A stretch of 64,000 nt of DNA from UBA4416 sp035439445 (GTDB taxonomy: Bacteria; Bacteroidota; Bacteroidia; B-17B0; Aurantibacillaceae): contig DAORKG010000006.1 of assembly GCA_035439445.1 (NCBI GenBank), positions 1-64,000 of the forward strand, given 5' to 3'. The notes under the pieces are model-generated. The model did not search any database, was not told where the DNA came from, and saw only the letters and a program-made list of their open reading frames with translations. Positions within the stretch are counted from its first letter, which is position 1, and the number at the start of each line of letters is the position of its first letter. Positions 19,501-28,292 of the stretch are shown here, in pieces. The translations under genes and the position numbers were made by a program.

Positions 19501-22500
19501 AATCCGTCAGGCGGAAATGGTGGCTATACTTATTCCTGGACACCATCAGCAAGTACTGGAACTATTACTAATTTATGTCCGGGAGTTTATACTGCAACGA
19601 TAACTGATGTTCAAGGATGTTCATTAGTAGCGAATTATAATTTACCTGGTTTAACAACAATTACCAGTAGTACTTTTGCAACTAATAATTTATGTTTTGG
19701 AAATTGTAGCGGAAGTGTTTTAGCTACTAATGTTGCTGGAGGCCTTCCACCATATTCTTTTTCGTGGTCAGATCCATCAGGTCAGTCTACTTCACTTGCA
19801 ACAGGATTATGTAATGGGAACTATTCTGTAACTATTACTGATGCAAATGGCTGTTTTAATACTTTACCGTCTGTCGTTACTTCGCCAAGCGCTATTACTT
19901 TTACTCCAACTGTTACACAGCCAAATTGTGGACTATGTGACGGTTCTGCAATCGTTAATCCTACAGGAGGGACATCAGGTTATACATTTGTTTGGACTAA
20001 TGGTCAAACAACAAATACAGTTTCCAACTTGTGTTCAGGAGTTTATGGGGTTCAGATTACTGATGCCAATGCTTGTGTAACAAACTCTAATGTCATTATT
20101 AATAGTTCATCTACATTTACTGGAGAAACAATTACGAAGCAAAACGTATCTTGCGGCGGGGTATGTGATGGAACGGTTACAGTAACTCCGATAGGGGGGG
20201 CTGCACCAATTACTTATCATTGGTTGCATAACGGTTCATCAACACAATCATTAACCGGGCTATGTGCAGGGACATATTTCTGTAATATGACAGATGCAAA
20301 TGGTTGTACGAGAACAGCTAGTGTAACGATTGATGCTACCACTAATTTTACGGTTACACCCCATGTTTCTCAATCATCTTGTTCGTCTAATACAGGTTCT
20401 ATTAGTGTTAATGTTATAGGAGGAACTGGTACTTATACTTATGCATGGATACCAGCAGCAGCAAATACCCCATCTTTAACAAACCTAGCTCCTGGAAACT
20501 ATACTTTAACTGTGTCGGATGGAAATTGTTCCCAAACAAACGTTTATTCAATTAATTCTATTAATGGCCCAGTAGTTACTGCTACAGAAAATGATATTAG
20601 CTGTTCTGGACTTTGTGACGGAAGTATCTCATTAACTATTAACGGAGGAACTCCGGGCTATACTACAGTTTGGTCTAATGGCGCATCTGCTACAAATATT
20701 ACCGGGCTTTGTGTTGGTGCTTATTCTTACACAGTTACGGATGCTGCCGGATGTAAAGCTGTACAAAGTTTTTCATTAATCACTGGAACTCCAATTGTAT
20801 TTAGTGTACCAGATATTGATAATCCATTATGTAATAATAATTGTAATGGTGTTGTTACTACTATTCCAAGTGGAGGAACATTGCCTTATAATTACAGTTG
20901 GATTGTGTCTACTTCAACAACTTCAATTGCGAGCGCTTTATGTGCAGGAAACTATTCGGTAACCGTTACTGATGCTAATGGATGTTCAGCTCAAGAAACA
21001 TATACTTTAACTGGCCCATCTACGATTAGTGTAACAGCTGTTGTGACGGATGTTAAGTGTTTCGGTTCATCAGATGGAGCAATTGATTTAACTGTGAATG
21101 GAGGTACTCCTGGGTACTCATATACTTGGACGCCAACGGGAACTATTACTACACAAGATTTAACAGGTATTTCAGCAGGAACGTATTCGGTTGTATTGGT
21201 TGATGCCAATGGTTGTAATGTTGACTCAAGTTTTGTTGTAAATGAACCGACTGCTATTGTAGACAATTCTGTTATTACAAGTGCGGCTTGTTTTGGCAAT
21301 TGTAATGGTTCTATTGGATTAGCTCCTACTGGCGGAACCGCACCTTATACTTTTAGTTGGACTCCATCTGCTAGTACACCAACAATTACTAATTTATGCC
21401 CAGGACCACAGACTGCTACAATAACAGATTCTCAAGGTTGTGCCATAGTATTTAACTACAATGTACCAAGTTTAACAACTATAACTGCCTCTACGCTGGC
21501 TGTTAATAATTTATGTTTCAATGATTGTAATGGTGTTTTAACTGCAACCAATATCGCTGGAGGTGTTGCACCATATTCGATTCAGTGGAATGATCAATTA
21601 GGTCAGGTTGGAAATACTGCCAGTGGATTATGTACAGGAAGTTATTCGGCAACAATTACTGATGCAAATGGATGTTTTAATAAAATCCCTGCGAATGTTA
21701 GTTCTACAACTCCTGTTACGTTTACACCGGCGATTACCCAACCAAGTTGCGACCAATGTAATGGTTCGGCAATTGTAAACCCGGTTGGAGGAACTGCTCC
21801 TTATACTTATTTATGGAGCAACAATCAAGTTGTGAATACGGCAACTAATTTATGTTCTGGTGTTTATGCTGTTCAAATTACAGACGGTAACGGTTGTGTA
21901 AATATCACTAATGTTGTAATTAATAGTTCAAGTGGTATTACTGGAGAGACGATAACATCTACAGATGTAACTTGTGACGCAAGTATTTGTGATGGTTCAG
22001 CTAACGTAACGGCTGTTGGTGGTGTAGCTCCAATTACTTACAATTGGATACATGATAATTCAACATCACAATCTGTTACAGGTTTATGTGCTGGAACTTA
22101 TTTCTGTAATATGACTGATGCTAACGGTTGTTCAAGAACAGCTAGTGTAGTTATTGGTGCAGTTACAACCTTAACTATCTCTTCTCAAGTTACTCAATCA
22201 TCCTGTTCTTCCTCTACAGGTTCTATTACAGTTAATGTTATAGGAGGTACCGGAGTTTATACTTATACATGGTTACCTGCGGGTAATACACCTACACTTA
22301 CAAATTTAGCTCCGGGCACTTATACGTTGATTGTAAGTGATGGAAATTGTTTAAAGACAGAAATTTATACGATTCAATCTCTTAATGCACCAGTTATTAC
22401 TTCAGTTAAAAATGATATTTCATGTAGCGGTGTTTGCGATGGAGATATTGCAATAACGATTAGCGGTGGAACTCCTACCTATACAACATCTTGGTCAAAT

Positions 22501-23820
22501 GGTGCTACAACTGCAAGTATTAGTTCTTTATGTGCCGGAATTTATTCTGTTGAGGTAACAGATGCTGCAGGTTGTAAAGCTATTCGAAACTTCTCATTAA
22601 GTTCCGTTAGTCCTATTGTTCTTAGTACTCCTGATTTGGATAGCCCACAATGTCATGACGCATGTGATGGATCGCTAACTGCTATTCCTGTTGGAGGAAC
22701 AATGCCATATACTTTTAATTGGATGCCTAACAATGTATCTTCCGCTACAACTAATAGTTTATGTACAGGAAATTATATTATCACTGTAACTGATGTTAAC
22801 GGTTGTGTAATCACAAATACATATTCTTTAATTAACCCGCCGTCATTAACCTTAACAGCTACAGTTACTGATGCTTCGTGTAATACGGCTTTTGATGGGG
22901 CAATTGATGTTACAGTTTCAGGTGGAATACCGGGATATACATATAGTTGGAGCCCTACAGGGGCAATCTCAGAAGATTTAATAAATGTTTTATCAGGGCC
23001 GCATACCGTAACTGTAACTGATGCTTTTGGATGTGTAATTGACTCTACACTTTTGATTAATTCCACTCTAACTGTAAATGCTATAGCAGGGAATGATACA
23101 CTATTCTGCCAAAATGGAACATTATTATTAGATGGTTCTAATTCAAATGGAGGAATTACTTATCAGTGGATTGAATCACCTTCCGGCGTTGTTGTATCAA
23201 ATACGTTAGTTACAACCGTAAGTCCTGCTACAGGAACAAATACCTACGTGTTAGTTGCAACTAATGGGACTTGTATGGATAGGGATACAATAGTAGTTAC
23301 TTCTAATGCATTACCTGTAGTTGATGCAGGACCAACAGTTAGCATTCCAATATTCTCAAGTACTGGTATTGGTGGTAATCCAACTTGTGCAACGGGAACA
23401 ACATTTAGCTGGAGTCCTGTTGGAACTTTAGATAACCCTTCAGCCACTAATCCAACATCAGGAACAACTGTTACTACAGTTTATACAGTAACTGTTGTTG
23501 ATGCTAATGGTTGTTTGAACTCCGATACGGTTACAGTATTTGTTTATCCGGAGATTAAAATCCCTAATGGTTTCTCACCTAATGGTGATGGTAAAAATGA
23601 CGTTTGGCAAATAGATTTTATCTATCAGTTCCCTGATTGTGAAGTTGAGGTTTATAACAGATGGGGTGAAAGATTATTTTACTCTAAAGGCTATTCTGTA
23701 CCTTTCAATGGTCAGTACAAAGGAAAAGATTTACCGGTTGGAACATATTATTATATTATAAATCTAAATCATCCGGCTTATCCTGATGCTTATACAAGTC
23801 CATTAACCATATTTAGATAA
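13567..23820 (+). CDS. Giant SprB-type adhesin with about 38 repeats and type B T9SS sorting domain
   Basis: A 3417-residue secreted protein. Residues 1-20 are a signal peptide. The mature N terminus opens with FYWVGGSGYWNDINHW, a motif common at the start of large Bacteroidota adhesins, then a beta-rich region to about 240. From there to about 3150, some 38 SprB-type repeats of about 75 residues follow. Each opens with CxGxCxG, passes a GGTxPYxYxW core and LCxGxYTVTVTD, and ends with GC. Two Ig/PKD-like domains follow, then a type B T9SS C-terminal domain (GFSPNGDGKNDVW, YNRWGERLF). SprB is the mobile surface adhesin of gliding flavobacteria. Residues 1958-2564 and about 2565-3170 are a tandem higher-order duplication. 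The SprF-like gene follows after 2 bases. Confidence 0.93.
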   Translation: MTFKKLLLFIILILAGFTNAQTFYWVGGSGYWNDINHWSFTSGGSLANAIPSANSNVVFDNNSASSSFTIHALHGFGFKSITAQNTAFKIDIIGSPNVDLTVNGDVTLNEHFFLKLNGNIELSPTTSAIYQFSANKLNNNIYVSSNVNVELGTLSTSKSVFLNGSMSLENSSIIANTISLSGDNFDFKNVYFKSENLISFPNTSIIAHSNASSRIFTNKSKLNSSQINYLNSVNGLLLKTLAPCNPALSGTPPKCSGACDGQIVIDFTGCTDPPFDVFIPQNCSTPNISISGIVGPTFTVTGICGCSNAYVVSVTNNLGEGGGNIISIGNPPASNLQFTSVLPNCFGDCNGKLILKPQFPTATPINAVWSTGAIHNGITGNDTLKNLCAGLYTVTTTNVNGCVETFTANLTQPTKLVATGSSSSVTCNGVCNGSASVVASGGTPAYTYSWVSSSSTPSTSTTSSITSLCPGLVTMTVTDTKSCTATYSATIVQPPAITLTVTKTNLNCGNVCNGTASVTATGGVGAFSYSWSPSGGSGSQATGLCAGDYTCTVTNNGNCVKTITVTITSPPAISVTPTQQNILCNGANTGSVSLNPSGGTPSFTYSWSPNVSNTLTATTLTAGVYSYTITDALGCKSSNSITITQPPAGTLTISSTSITCNAACDGTAIGNMSGGTLPYTYSWTPGGALTPSIGSLCPNTYTLRVTDANGCVKTQTVTISQPTAISLVTTSTSPTCNGVCNGSITITPSGGTAPYSYTLQSSGAPSTSGPSANASFTNLCAGSYTLTVRDTKGCIKQQIINLTQPNPVTLVLNPTSINCFNVCNASVSTVVNGGSPSYTFSWSVGGAGSTINNQCAGPITATVTDSHGCSASASTTITSQPDLTVSITPTNPNCNSQCTGIATTSVSGGVPNYTINWNNGSVGNIINNLCAGTYTATVTDFFGCVKTQTVTITTPPAITLTSTNGTVSCAGSCDGTVSVTPTGGTPGYFYSWNSTPAQTTSTATGLCVGNYVVSVTDSKGCIASVAANVSQPAALTASISNVQPSCNVCIGSATANGIGGNPPYTYSWAPGGQTGATANNLCVGIQTVTVTDSKGCTSTQTVQINQTVIVLVTTNGSTLACNNSCSGVATANPSGGLAPYSYTWSPAPFQNTQTATGLCVGMHTVTVADANGCSSTSTVNFTNPPAITLTVNQTNISCNGSCNGVATAVASGGTGTISYLWLPGNQTTSSISGLCAGSYTVTATDINNCSQTQVVTITEASSLTATFTFTNPSTCTSSDGGITANISGGTPAYNFTWTPPGSVNTNPLTNIGAGTYSLIVRDAAGCTQTLVTTLSNPTGPTVTVVSNSIACFGSCSGSATLTITGSGPFTVNGSAIVGGTTTLSGLCSGINTPVVIDVNSCVTNQTINIAAPAQLLANGVVTNDPCNASCSGSISLTPSGGILPYSYVWTPSGTGSSPTNLCAGNYTVNITDANSCVVTNTYTVTEPTALSLSFNKKDVLCNSQCTGGVRAVVSGGTAPYSYTWTPSGSFAGSNLDTIVNICAGIYTVNIRDVNGCLVSGTVNIGEPTALTSTITVVNAKCNGQCNGSATINASGGTAPYTYNYNTTPITPTQTISSLCVGSYTGNVSDANGCISSASFNITEPLPIIVTTTISNPKCNAVCNGSVATTVTGGNPSYSYNWIPAGGPVPNPTGLCAGNYTVVVTDDSLCTGQALVVLTDPATLIANISFTNPTCNAACNGIVTSNPIGGTAPFSYSWATPAINTNTTVTNLCAGVYTLTLSDANACQDVQVVTLTDPLAIAVNPAITPATCGSNNGSINAVAVNGVSPYSYNWLPPVSGAQSTNTVVTGLGAGVYTVVVTDASACSSTISIPLSNSNGPSGATIASTMVTCNGLCNGAADVSNPVGGTAPYVLSWINPVSASTSINGLCAGSYTAQISDANNCLFFQSVTITQPQSIDDNEIITSAVCLSNCNGSIALNPSGGNGGYTYSWTPSASTGTITNLCPGVYTATITDVQGCSLVANYNLPGLTTITSSTFATNNLCFGNCSGSVLATNVAGGLPPYSFSWSDPSGQSTSLATGLCNGNYSVTITDANGCFNTLPSVVTSPSAITFTPTVTQPNCGLCDGSAIVNPTGGTSGYTFVWTNGQTTNTVSNLCSGVYGVQITDANACVTNSNVIINSSSTFTGETITKQNVSCGGVCDGTVTVTPIGGAAPITYHWLHNGSSTQSLTGLCAGTYFCNMTDANGCTRTASVTIDATTNFTVTPHVSQSSCSSNTGSISVNVIGGTGTYTYAWIPAAANTPSLTNLAPGNYTLTVSDGNCSQTNVYSINSINGPVVTATENDISCSGLCDGSISLTINGGTPGYTTVWSNGASATNITGLCVGAYSYTVTDAAGCKAVQSFSLITGTPIVFSVPDIDNPLCNNNCNGVVTTIPSGGTLPYNYSWIVSTSTTSIASALCAGNYSVTVTDANGCSAQETYTLTGPSTISVTAVVTDVKCFGSSDGAIDLTVNGGTPGYSYTWTPTGTITTQDLTGISAGTYSVVLVDANGCNVDSSFVVNEPTAIVDNSVITSAACFGNCNGSIGLAPTGGTAPYTFSWTPSASTPTITNLCPGPQTATITDSQGCAIVFNYNVPSLTTITASTLAVNNLCFNDCNGVLTATNIAGGVAPYSIQWNDQLGQVGNTASGLCTGSYSATITDANGCFNKIPANVSSTTPVTFTPAITQPSCDQCNGSAIVNPVGGTAPYTYLWSNNQVVNTATNLCSGVYAVQITDGNGCVNITNVVINSSSGITGETITSTDVTCDASICDGSANVTAVGGVAPITYNWIHDNSTSQSVTGLCAGTYFCNMTDANGCSRTASVVIGAVTTLTISSQVTQSSCSSSTGSITVNVIGGTGVYTYTWLPAGNTPTLTNLAPGTYTLIVSDGNCLKTEIYTIQSLNAPVITSVKNDISCSGVCDGDIAITISGGTPTYTTSWSNGATTASISSLCAGIYSVEVTDAAGCKAIRNFSLSSVSPIVLSTPDLDSPQCHDACDGSLTAIPVGGTMPYTFNWMPNNVSSATTNSLCTGNYIITVTDVNGCVITNTYSLINPPSLTLTATVTDASCNTAFDGAIDVTVSGGIPGYTYSWSPTGAISEDLINVLSGPHTVTVTDAFGCVIDSTLLINSTLTVNAIAGNDTLFCQNGTLLLDGSNSNGGITYQWIESPSGVVVSNTLVTTVSPATGTNTYVLVATNGTCMDRDTIVVTSNALPVVDAGPTVSIPIFSSTGIGGNPTCATGTTFSWSPVGTLDNPSATNPTSGTTVTTVYTVTVVDANGCLNSDTVTVFVYPEIKIPNGFSPNGDGKNDVWQIDFIYQFPDCEVEVYNRWGERLFYSKGYSVPFNGQYKGKDLPVGTYYYIINLNHPAYPDAYTSPLTIFR
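19438..23069 (+). repeat. Tandem 1.82-kb higher-order duplication inside the adhesin gene
   Basis: Two successive blocks, 19438-21258 and 21259 to about 23069, each encode eight SprB-type repeats in the same order. Matching pairs include ITSAVCLSNCNGS with ITSAACFGNCNGS, NNLCFGNCSGS with NNLCFNDCNGV, SSCSSNTGSISVNVIGG with SSCSSSTGSITVNVIGG, and ENDISCSGLCDGS with KNDISCSGVCDGD. The period is 607 codons. Many silent and replacement differences show it is not recent. Confidence 0.85.
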
Positions 23821-23822
23821 AA

Positions 23823-24746
23823 ATGAAAAAGATTTTATACATAACGGTTATCGTGTTACTTGTAAGTAATTTACAAGCTCAGCAACTACCTCAGTATACA
23901 CAGTATATGCTGAATGATATGGCTATTAACCCAGCTGTTGCAGGAAAAGATAATTTTGCAGATGTTCGTTCTAATAACAGGTATCAATGGACTGGAATAA
24001 CTGATGCGCCTAGAACATATATGTTAACATTGCATAGTCCATTAAAGAATCGCCATATGGGTCTTGGAACACATATTTATACAGACATTGTTGGACCTAC
24101 CAGACGCGTTGGAATTAGTTTGGCATATGCATACCATATCAAAGTTGCCGAAAAAACAAGAGTTTCGTTGGGTATAAGTGCTGGTATTCAACAATGGGGG
24201 ATTGATGGACATAAACTACATTTGCATGATGCCGGAGATGATAATCTATTAACTCAATATCAAACTAAAATAGTACCAGACTTTGGTGCAGGGCTTTACG
24301 TCCATAATGAAAGATGGTACATTGGATTTAGTGCGCCACAGTTATACCAAAGTCCTATAAAACTTTACCCTGATGGAGATAATAAAGGAACATTAGTAAC
24401 TCATTTTATGTTAAATGGAGCTTACAAATTTGATATTAATGATGATTTTAAAGTAGAACCTTCTTTCTTATTGAAATATGCAAGCCCGGCTCCTATGAAA
24501 CTTGATGTTGGCTCTCGAGTTATCTATAAAGAGCAAATATGGCTTGGTGGAGGATACAGGCATAATGATGCTTTTACCGCACTAATTGGTTTTATGTATA
24601 AAAATTATTTAATGATTGGATATTCATACGATTTTACAACAACAAATCTTAAAAAATATTCAACCGGAACACATGAGTTAATGTTGGGTCTTCGTTTTTC
24701 AAAACAACAATCTAAACATTGGCCGGATGATGAAGTAGCTAAATAG
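23823..24746 (+). CDS. PorP/SprF family T9SS outer-membrane protein
   Basis: A 307-residue protein with a signal peptide (residues 1-19, ending LQAQ). The hallmark N-terminal segment follows: QLPQYTQYMLNDMAINPAVAG. The rest is beta-barrel-like, including LGLGTHIYTDIVGP-type strands, GAGLYVHNERWYIGFSAPQL and a final SYDFTTT...HELMLGLRF strand. Proteins of this family sit in the outer membrane and are needed for export or attachment of their cognate type B substrate, as SprF is for SprB. The gene starts 2 bases after the giant adhesin stop, so this is very probably the dedicated partner of that adhesin. Confidence 0.92.
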   Translation: MKKILYITVIVLLVSNLQAQQLPQYTQYMLNDMAINPAVAGKDNFADVRSNNRYQWTGITDAPRTYMLTLHSPLKNRHMGLGTHIYTDIVGPTRRVGISLAYAYHIKVAEKTRVSLGISAGIQQWGIDGHKLHLHDAGDDNLLTQYQTKIVPDFGAGLYVHNERWYIGFSAPQLYQSPIKLYPDGDNKGTLVTHFMLNGAYKFDINDDFKVEPSFLLKYASPAPMKLDVGSRVIYKEQIWLGGGYRHNDAFTALIGFMYKNYLMIGYSYDFTTTNLKKYSTGTHELMLGLRFSKQQSKHWPDDEVAK

Positions 24747-24794
24747 TTACATAATCAATCAAAATAACTTATTTTTACAGCTTATTTAACACAA

Positions 24795-25454
24795 ATGAAA
24801 TTTCATAAAGAAGGTTACCCTACATTACTAGTTACTATTTTATTTAGTACAATTATTATAAGTATTGCAAAATTAATTTTTCCTGAATTTGCTATTGCTC
24901 ATTGGTTTGCATACGTATTATCAGGTTTTCTATTAATCGTTGTGCTTCAGTTTTTCCGTCATCCATCTCGTGTTCATACAATTAATGATAATGCTATAAT
25001 TGCTCCTGCTGATGGTGAAGTTGTTGTGATTGAGGAAACAGAAGAAGGCGAATATTTTAAAGATAAACGTATTCAGGTGTCTATTTTTATGTCGCCAATT
25101 AATGTTCACGTTAATCGATATCCAATTGCCGGAGAAGTAACCTATGCAAAATACCATCCAGGTAAGTTTATGGTGGCATCTTTACCAAAAGCAAGTACAG
25201 AGAATGAACGTACATCAGTTGTTGTAAAACATTCTTCAAATGGTAAGTCTGTTTTATTTAGACAAGTAGCGGGTGCTTTAGCTCGTCGTATTGTGATGTA
25301 CAGCAAAGAGGGAGATAAAGCAACTCAATGTGATGAAATGGGATTTATTAAATTTGGTTCGAGAGTGGATTTGTATTTACCACTGGATACTAAATTAAAA
25401 GTGAAAATTGGTGATGTTGTAAAAGGCTCTCAAACAATTATTGCTGAGTTTTAA
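24795..25454 (+). CDS. psd: Phosphatidylserine decarboxylase family protein
   Basis: A 219-residue protein of the short (archaeal-like) phosphatidylserine decarboxylase family. Two adjacent N-terminal membrane spans (about residues 8-50) anchor it. Then come IIAPADGEVVVIEE, the conserved FMSPINVHVNRYPIAG segment with its catalytic His, and KFGSRVDLYLP near residue 190. The Gly-Ser bond in that last motif is where the proenzyme cleaves itself to make the pyruvoyl cofactor. The enzyme makes phosphatidylethanolamine at the inner membrane. The stop overlaps the convergent neighbour's stop by 4 bases, sharing TTAA. Confidence 0.92.
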   Translation: MKFHKEGYPTLLVTILFSTIIISIAKLIFPEFAIAHWFAYVLSGFLLIVVLQFFRHPSRVHTINDNAIIAPADGEVVVIEETEEGEYFKDKRIQVSIFMSPINVHVNRYPIAGEVTYAKYHPGKFMVASLPKASTENERTSVVVKHSSNGKSVLFRQVAGALARRIVMYSKEGDKATQCDEMGFIKFGSRVDLYLPLDTKLKVKIGDVVKGSQTIIAEF

Positions 25455-26194
25455 TACACAAATTCTTTTATTTCCGGAGGCATTACATAAGAACTATTCT
25501 TAGTGTAAAAATCTTGTAATTCTTTATTGAATTTTTTTACAAATTCAGAATATTTTTTAATGGAATAGCCTTGTTGATAATAAGGGAAAGGTTTGTGTAG
25601 TTGAATGAAATATCTGTTTTTTACAACAATAGCCACTTCTTTAGATGCTGTTCCCTTTTCAACTGCTTTTGGAGCCTGAGATTCAGATACAATTCCCAAA
25701 GAAGACTCATAAATCGAACCTTGCTCGGCAACTAAATAAAATGTTGCATTACAAACAATAGATGGATTAATAGATAAAGTAGAATCTACAAAAATACCCG
25801 CGGTATTTTTATGTTTTACTGAGTCTGAACAATCAGAATAGAAAAAATAAACAGGACAAAATTTAAATTCCTTATTGTACGCTCTAATAATTGCTTTATT
25901 ATTTAATTGTGTTTCTCTTTCTACTTGTGTTGCTAAATCAATATTCCCAGCCTTTTTCAAGCGATTAATCGTATTGGTGTTAGTTTTTAATCTCACTAAT
26001 AAAGCGCCTTCTTTTTTTAGTAAATTAATTTGAGCTTTAGCTACATTAAATCGTAGTGTATTAAAATTATTAAAAGAAGAATCAGCTTTGTAGTTATTTA
26101 CTTTAGGAGGTTTGGTATCATCTTCTTGAGATAAACCAACCATATTGCAAAGTAATACAAGAATAAAAAATATCTTATTTAATTTCAGAACCAT
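25451..26194 (-). CDS. Hypothetical exported protein
   Basis: A 247-residue protein I do not recognise. Residues 1-22 are a signal peptide (ending VGLSQ), so it is exported. A helical, Lys- and Asn-rich stretch (about 45-95) precedes a mixed segment with two Cys (FCPVYFFYSDCSD, near 120) and a C-terminal part rich in aromatic residues (RYFIQLHKPFPYYQQGYS). It overlaps the metG 3' end by 20 bases and is probably co-transcribed with it, though a functional link is unlikely. No enzymatic motif is visible. Confidence 0.75.
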   Translation of the reverse strand: MVLKLNKIFFILVLLCNMVGLSQEDDTKPPKVNNYKADSSFNNFNTLRFNVAKAQINLLKKEGALLVRLKTNTNTINRLKKAGNIDLATQVERETQLNNKAIIRAYNKEFKFCPVYFFYSDCSDSVKHKNTAGIFVDSTLSINPSIVCNATFYLVAEQGSIYESSLGIVSESQAPKAVEKGTASKEVAIVVKNRYFIQLHKPFPYYQQGYSIKKYSEFVKKFNKELQDFYTKNSSYVMPPEIKEFVY

Positions 26195-28214
26195 TATTAA
26201 AGTTTGTTTTTGTAGCTGTTATAAAACTCAATTCTCCAGCACTATTTGATGCCATCAAAATCATTCCTTGACTTTCAATGCCTTTAATTTTACGAGGCGC
26301 TAAGTTCACTAAAATACTTACTTGTTGCCCAATAATATCTTCAGGTTTATACCATTCTGCAATGCCGCTTACAACAGTACGAACATCTATTCCAGTATCA
26401 ATTTTTAATTTTAATAATTTATCTGTTTTTGGTACACGCTCGGCTTCTAAAATAGTACCCGTACGAATATCCATTTTGCTAAAATCATCAAAACTCGTTT
26501 CGGGTTTACTAGGAGGTATAACAGTTACAACATTAGCAGCTTTACTAGCTGATAATTTGTCTATTTGTGCTTGAATTTCCGAATCTTCAATTTTAGCAAA
26601 CAACAATTCTTCTTTATTAATGACATGACCTGCTGCCATATTAGATGTTTGTTTTGCAGCGTGCCATTTTAAGTTTGGCATATTTAACATGTTAAATAAT
26701 TTAGCTGAAGTAAACGGAATAAATGGTTCGCAAACTACCGCTAAGTTGCAAGTAATTTGTAAAGCAATATTCATAATTGTTTTTACTCGTTGCTCATCTG
26801 TTTTAATTAATTTCCAGGGCTCAGTTTCAGCTAAGTATTTATTGCCTAAACGAGCTAAATTCATCATCTCTGCTAGTGCTTCTCTAAATTTAAATTGCTC
26901 AATAGCTGCTGAAATTTTATCAGGGAAAGCAGACAACTGTTCTAAAATTAATAAGTCTTCTTTAGTGTAAGTATCAGCTGACGGAACTGCTCCGTTATAA
27001 TATTTGTGAGTTAATACTAAAGTACGGTTTACAAAATTCCCTAAAATAGCAACTAGTTCACTATTATTTTTCGTTTGAAAATCAGCCCAGGTAAAATCAT
27101 TATCTTTTGTTTCTGGTGCGTTTGAACACAATGTATAACGTAATACGTCTTGCTTATCTTTAAAGTCAATTAAATACTCATGTAACCATACAGCCCAGTT
27201 TCGAGATGTAGAAATTTTATCGCCTTCTAAATTTAAAAATTCGTTAGCCGGAACATTATCTGCTAAAATAAATTCTCCATGTTCCATTAACATAGCAGGG
27301 AAAATAATACAGTGAAACACAATATTATCTTTCCCAATAAAATGGATTAATCGTGTTTCTTTATCTTTCCAATATAATTCCCAATCATTAGGCCTTAAAT
27401 CTTTAGTTGCAGAGATGTATCCAATTGGAGCATCAAACCAAACATACAAAACTTTTCCTTCTGCATCTTTTACCGGAACAGGAACACCCCAATCTAAATC
27501 ACGTGTCATAGCACGTGGCTGTAAACCATCGCCACTATCTAACCAACTTTTACATTGACCAAATACATTGGTTTTCCAGTCTTTATGTTGATCTAAATAT
27601 GTTTGTATTTTTGGTTGTAATTTATCTAAAGGCAAGAACCAGTTTTTAGTTTCTTTTAAAACAGGTTTGCTGCCACTTAAGGTTGATTTTGGCTCAATCA
27701 ATTCAGTTGCGTTTAGTGTGCTGCCACATTTCTCGCATTGATCGCCATAAGCACTCGGATTAGCACATTTTGGACAAGTTCCAGTGATGTAACGATCGGC
27801 TAAAAACTGCTTAGCTTCTTCGTCATAGTATTGTTCAGTAATTTCTTCTGTAAAAACCCCTTTATCATATAGTTTTTTAAAAAAATCAGAGGCTGTTTGA
27901 TGATGTGTTTTGCTTGAAGTACGTGAATAAATATCAAACGAAATCCCAAATTCTTTAAATGAATCTCCCATCATTTTATGGTATTTATTTACCACATCTT
28001 GGGGAGTTACACCTTCTTTTTTTGCTTTAATAGTGATTGGAACACCGTGCTCATCGCTACCGCAGATAAATAAAATGTCCTCGCCCTTGCTTCTTTTGTA
28101 TCTTACAAAAATATCAGAAGGTAAGTAGCAACCGGCTAAATGACCAATATGAACCGGACCATTAGCGTATGGTAATGCAGAAGTAACAAGCGTGCGTTTA
28201 TAAGTAGCTGACAT
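26175..28214 (-). CDS. metG: Methionyl-tRNA synthetase
   Basis: A 679-residue class I aminoacyl-tRNA synthetase, the usual length for the dimeric form with an added tRNA-binding domain. The HIGH motif is VHIGHLAG (residues 21-28). Zinc ligands are in the knuckle region CPKCANPSAYGDQCEKC (about 145-161). The KMSKS loop is the variant DKISTS near residue 335. An anticodon-binding helical domain follows, and residues about 575-679 form the EMAP/Trbp111-like OB domain (MDIRTGTILEAERVPKTDKL, RKIKGIESQGMILMAS). It charges initiator and elongator tRNA-Met in the cytosol. It is divergent from the HNH-like gene. Confidence 0.97.
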   Translation of the reverse strand: MSATYKRTLVTSALPYANGPVHIGHLAGCYLPSDIFVRYKRSKGEDILFICGSDEHGVPITIKAKKEGVTPQDVVNKYHKMMGDSFKEFGISFDIYSRTSSKTHHQTASDFFKKLYDKGVFTEEITEQYYDEEAKQFLADRYITGTCPKCANPSAYGDQCEKCGSTLNATELIEPKSTLSGSKPVLKETKNWFLPLDKLQPKIQTYLDQHKDWKTNVFGQCKSWLDSGDGLQPRAMTRDLDWGVPVPVKDAEGKVLYVWFDAPIGYISATKDLRPNDWELYWKDKETRLIHFIGKDNIVFHCIIFPAMLMEHGEFILADNVPANEFLNLEGDKISTSRNWAVWLHEYLIDFKDKQDVLRYTLCSNAPETKDNDFTWADFQTKNNSELVAILGNFVNRTLVLTHKYYNGAVPSADTYTKEDLLILEQLSAFPDKISAAIEQFKFREALAEMMNLARLGNKYLAETEPWKLIKTDEQRVKTIMNIALQITCNLAVVCEPFIPFTSAKLFNMLNMPNLKWHAAKQTSNMAAGHVINKEELLFAKIEDSEIQAQIDKLSASKAANVVTVIPPSKPETSFDDFSKMDIRTGTILEAERVPKTDKLLKLKIDTGIDVRTVVSGIAEWYKPEDIIGQQVSILVNLAPRKIKGIESQGMILMASNSAGELSFITATKTNFNNGSEIK

Positions 28215-28292
28215 AGTGTTTATTAAATAGCTAAAATGTTGTAAAATTGTGTAAAGATAACATTAAACTTTATTCATTAAAAATCAAATCTT

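Noticed and set aside
19438..23069. Assembly artefact as the cause of the 1.8-kb duplication
   Set aside because: The two copies differ at many positions, both silent and replacement, so they are not the same sequence assembled twice.
13567..23820. Dense regular repeats that could suggest a CRISPR-like or satellite array
   Set aside because: Repeats are about 225 bases, diverged, and kept in one long frame; they are protein domain repeats.
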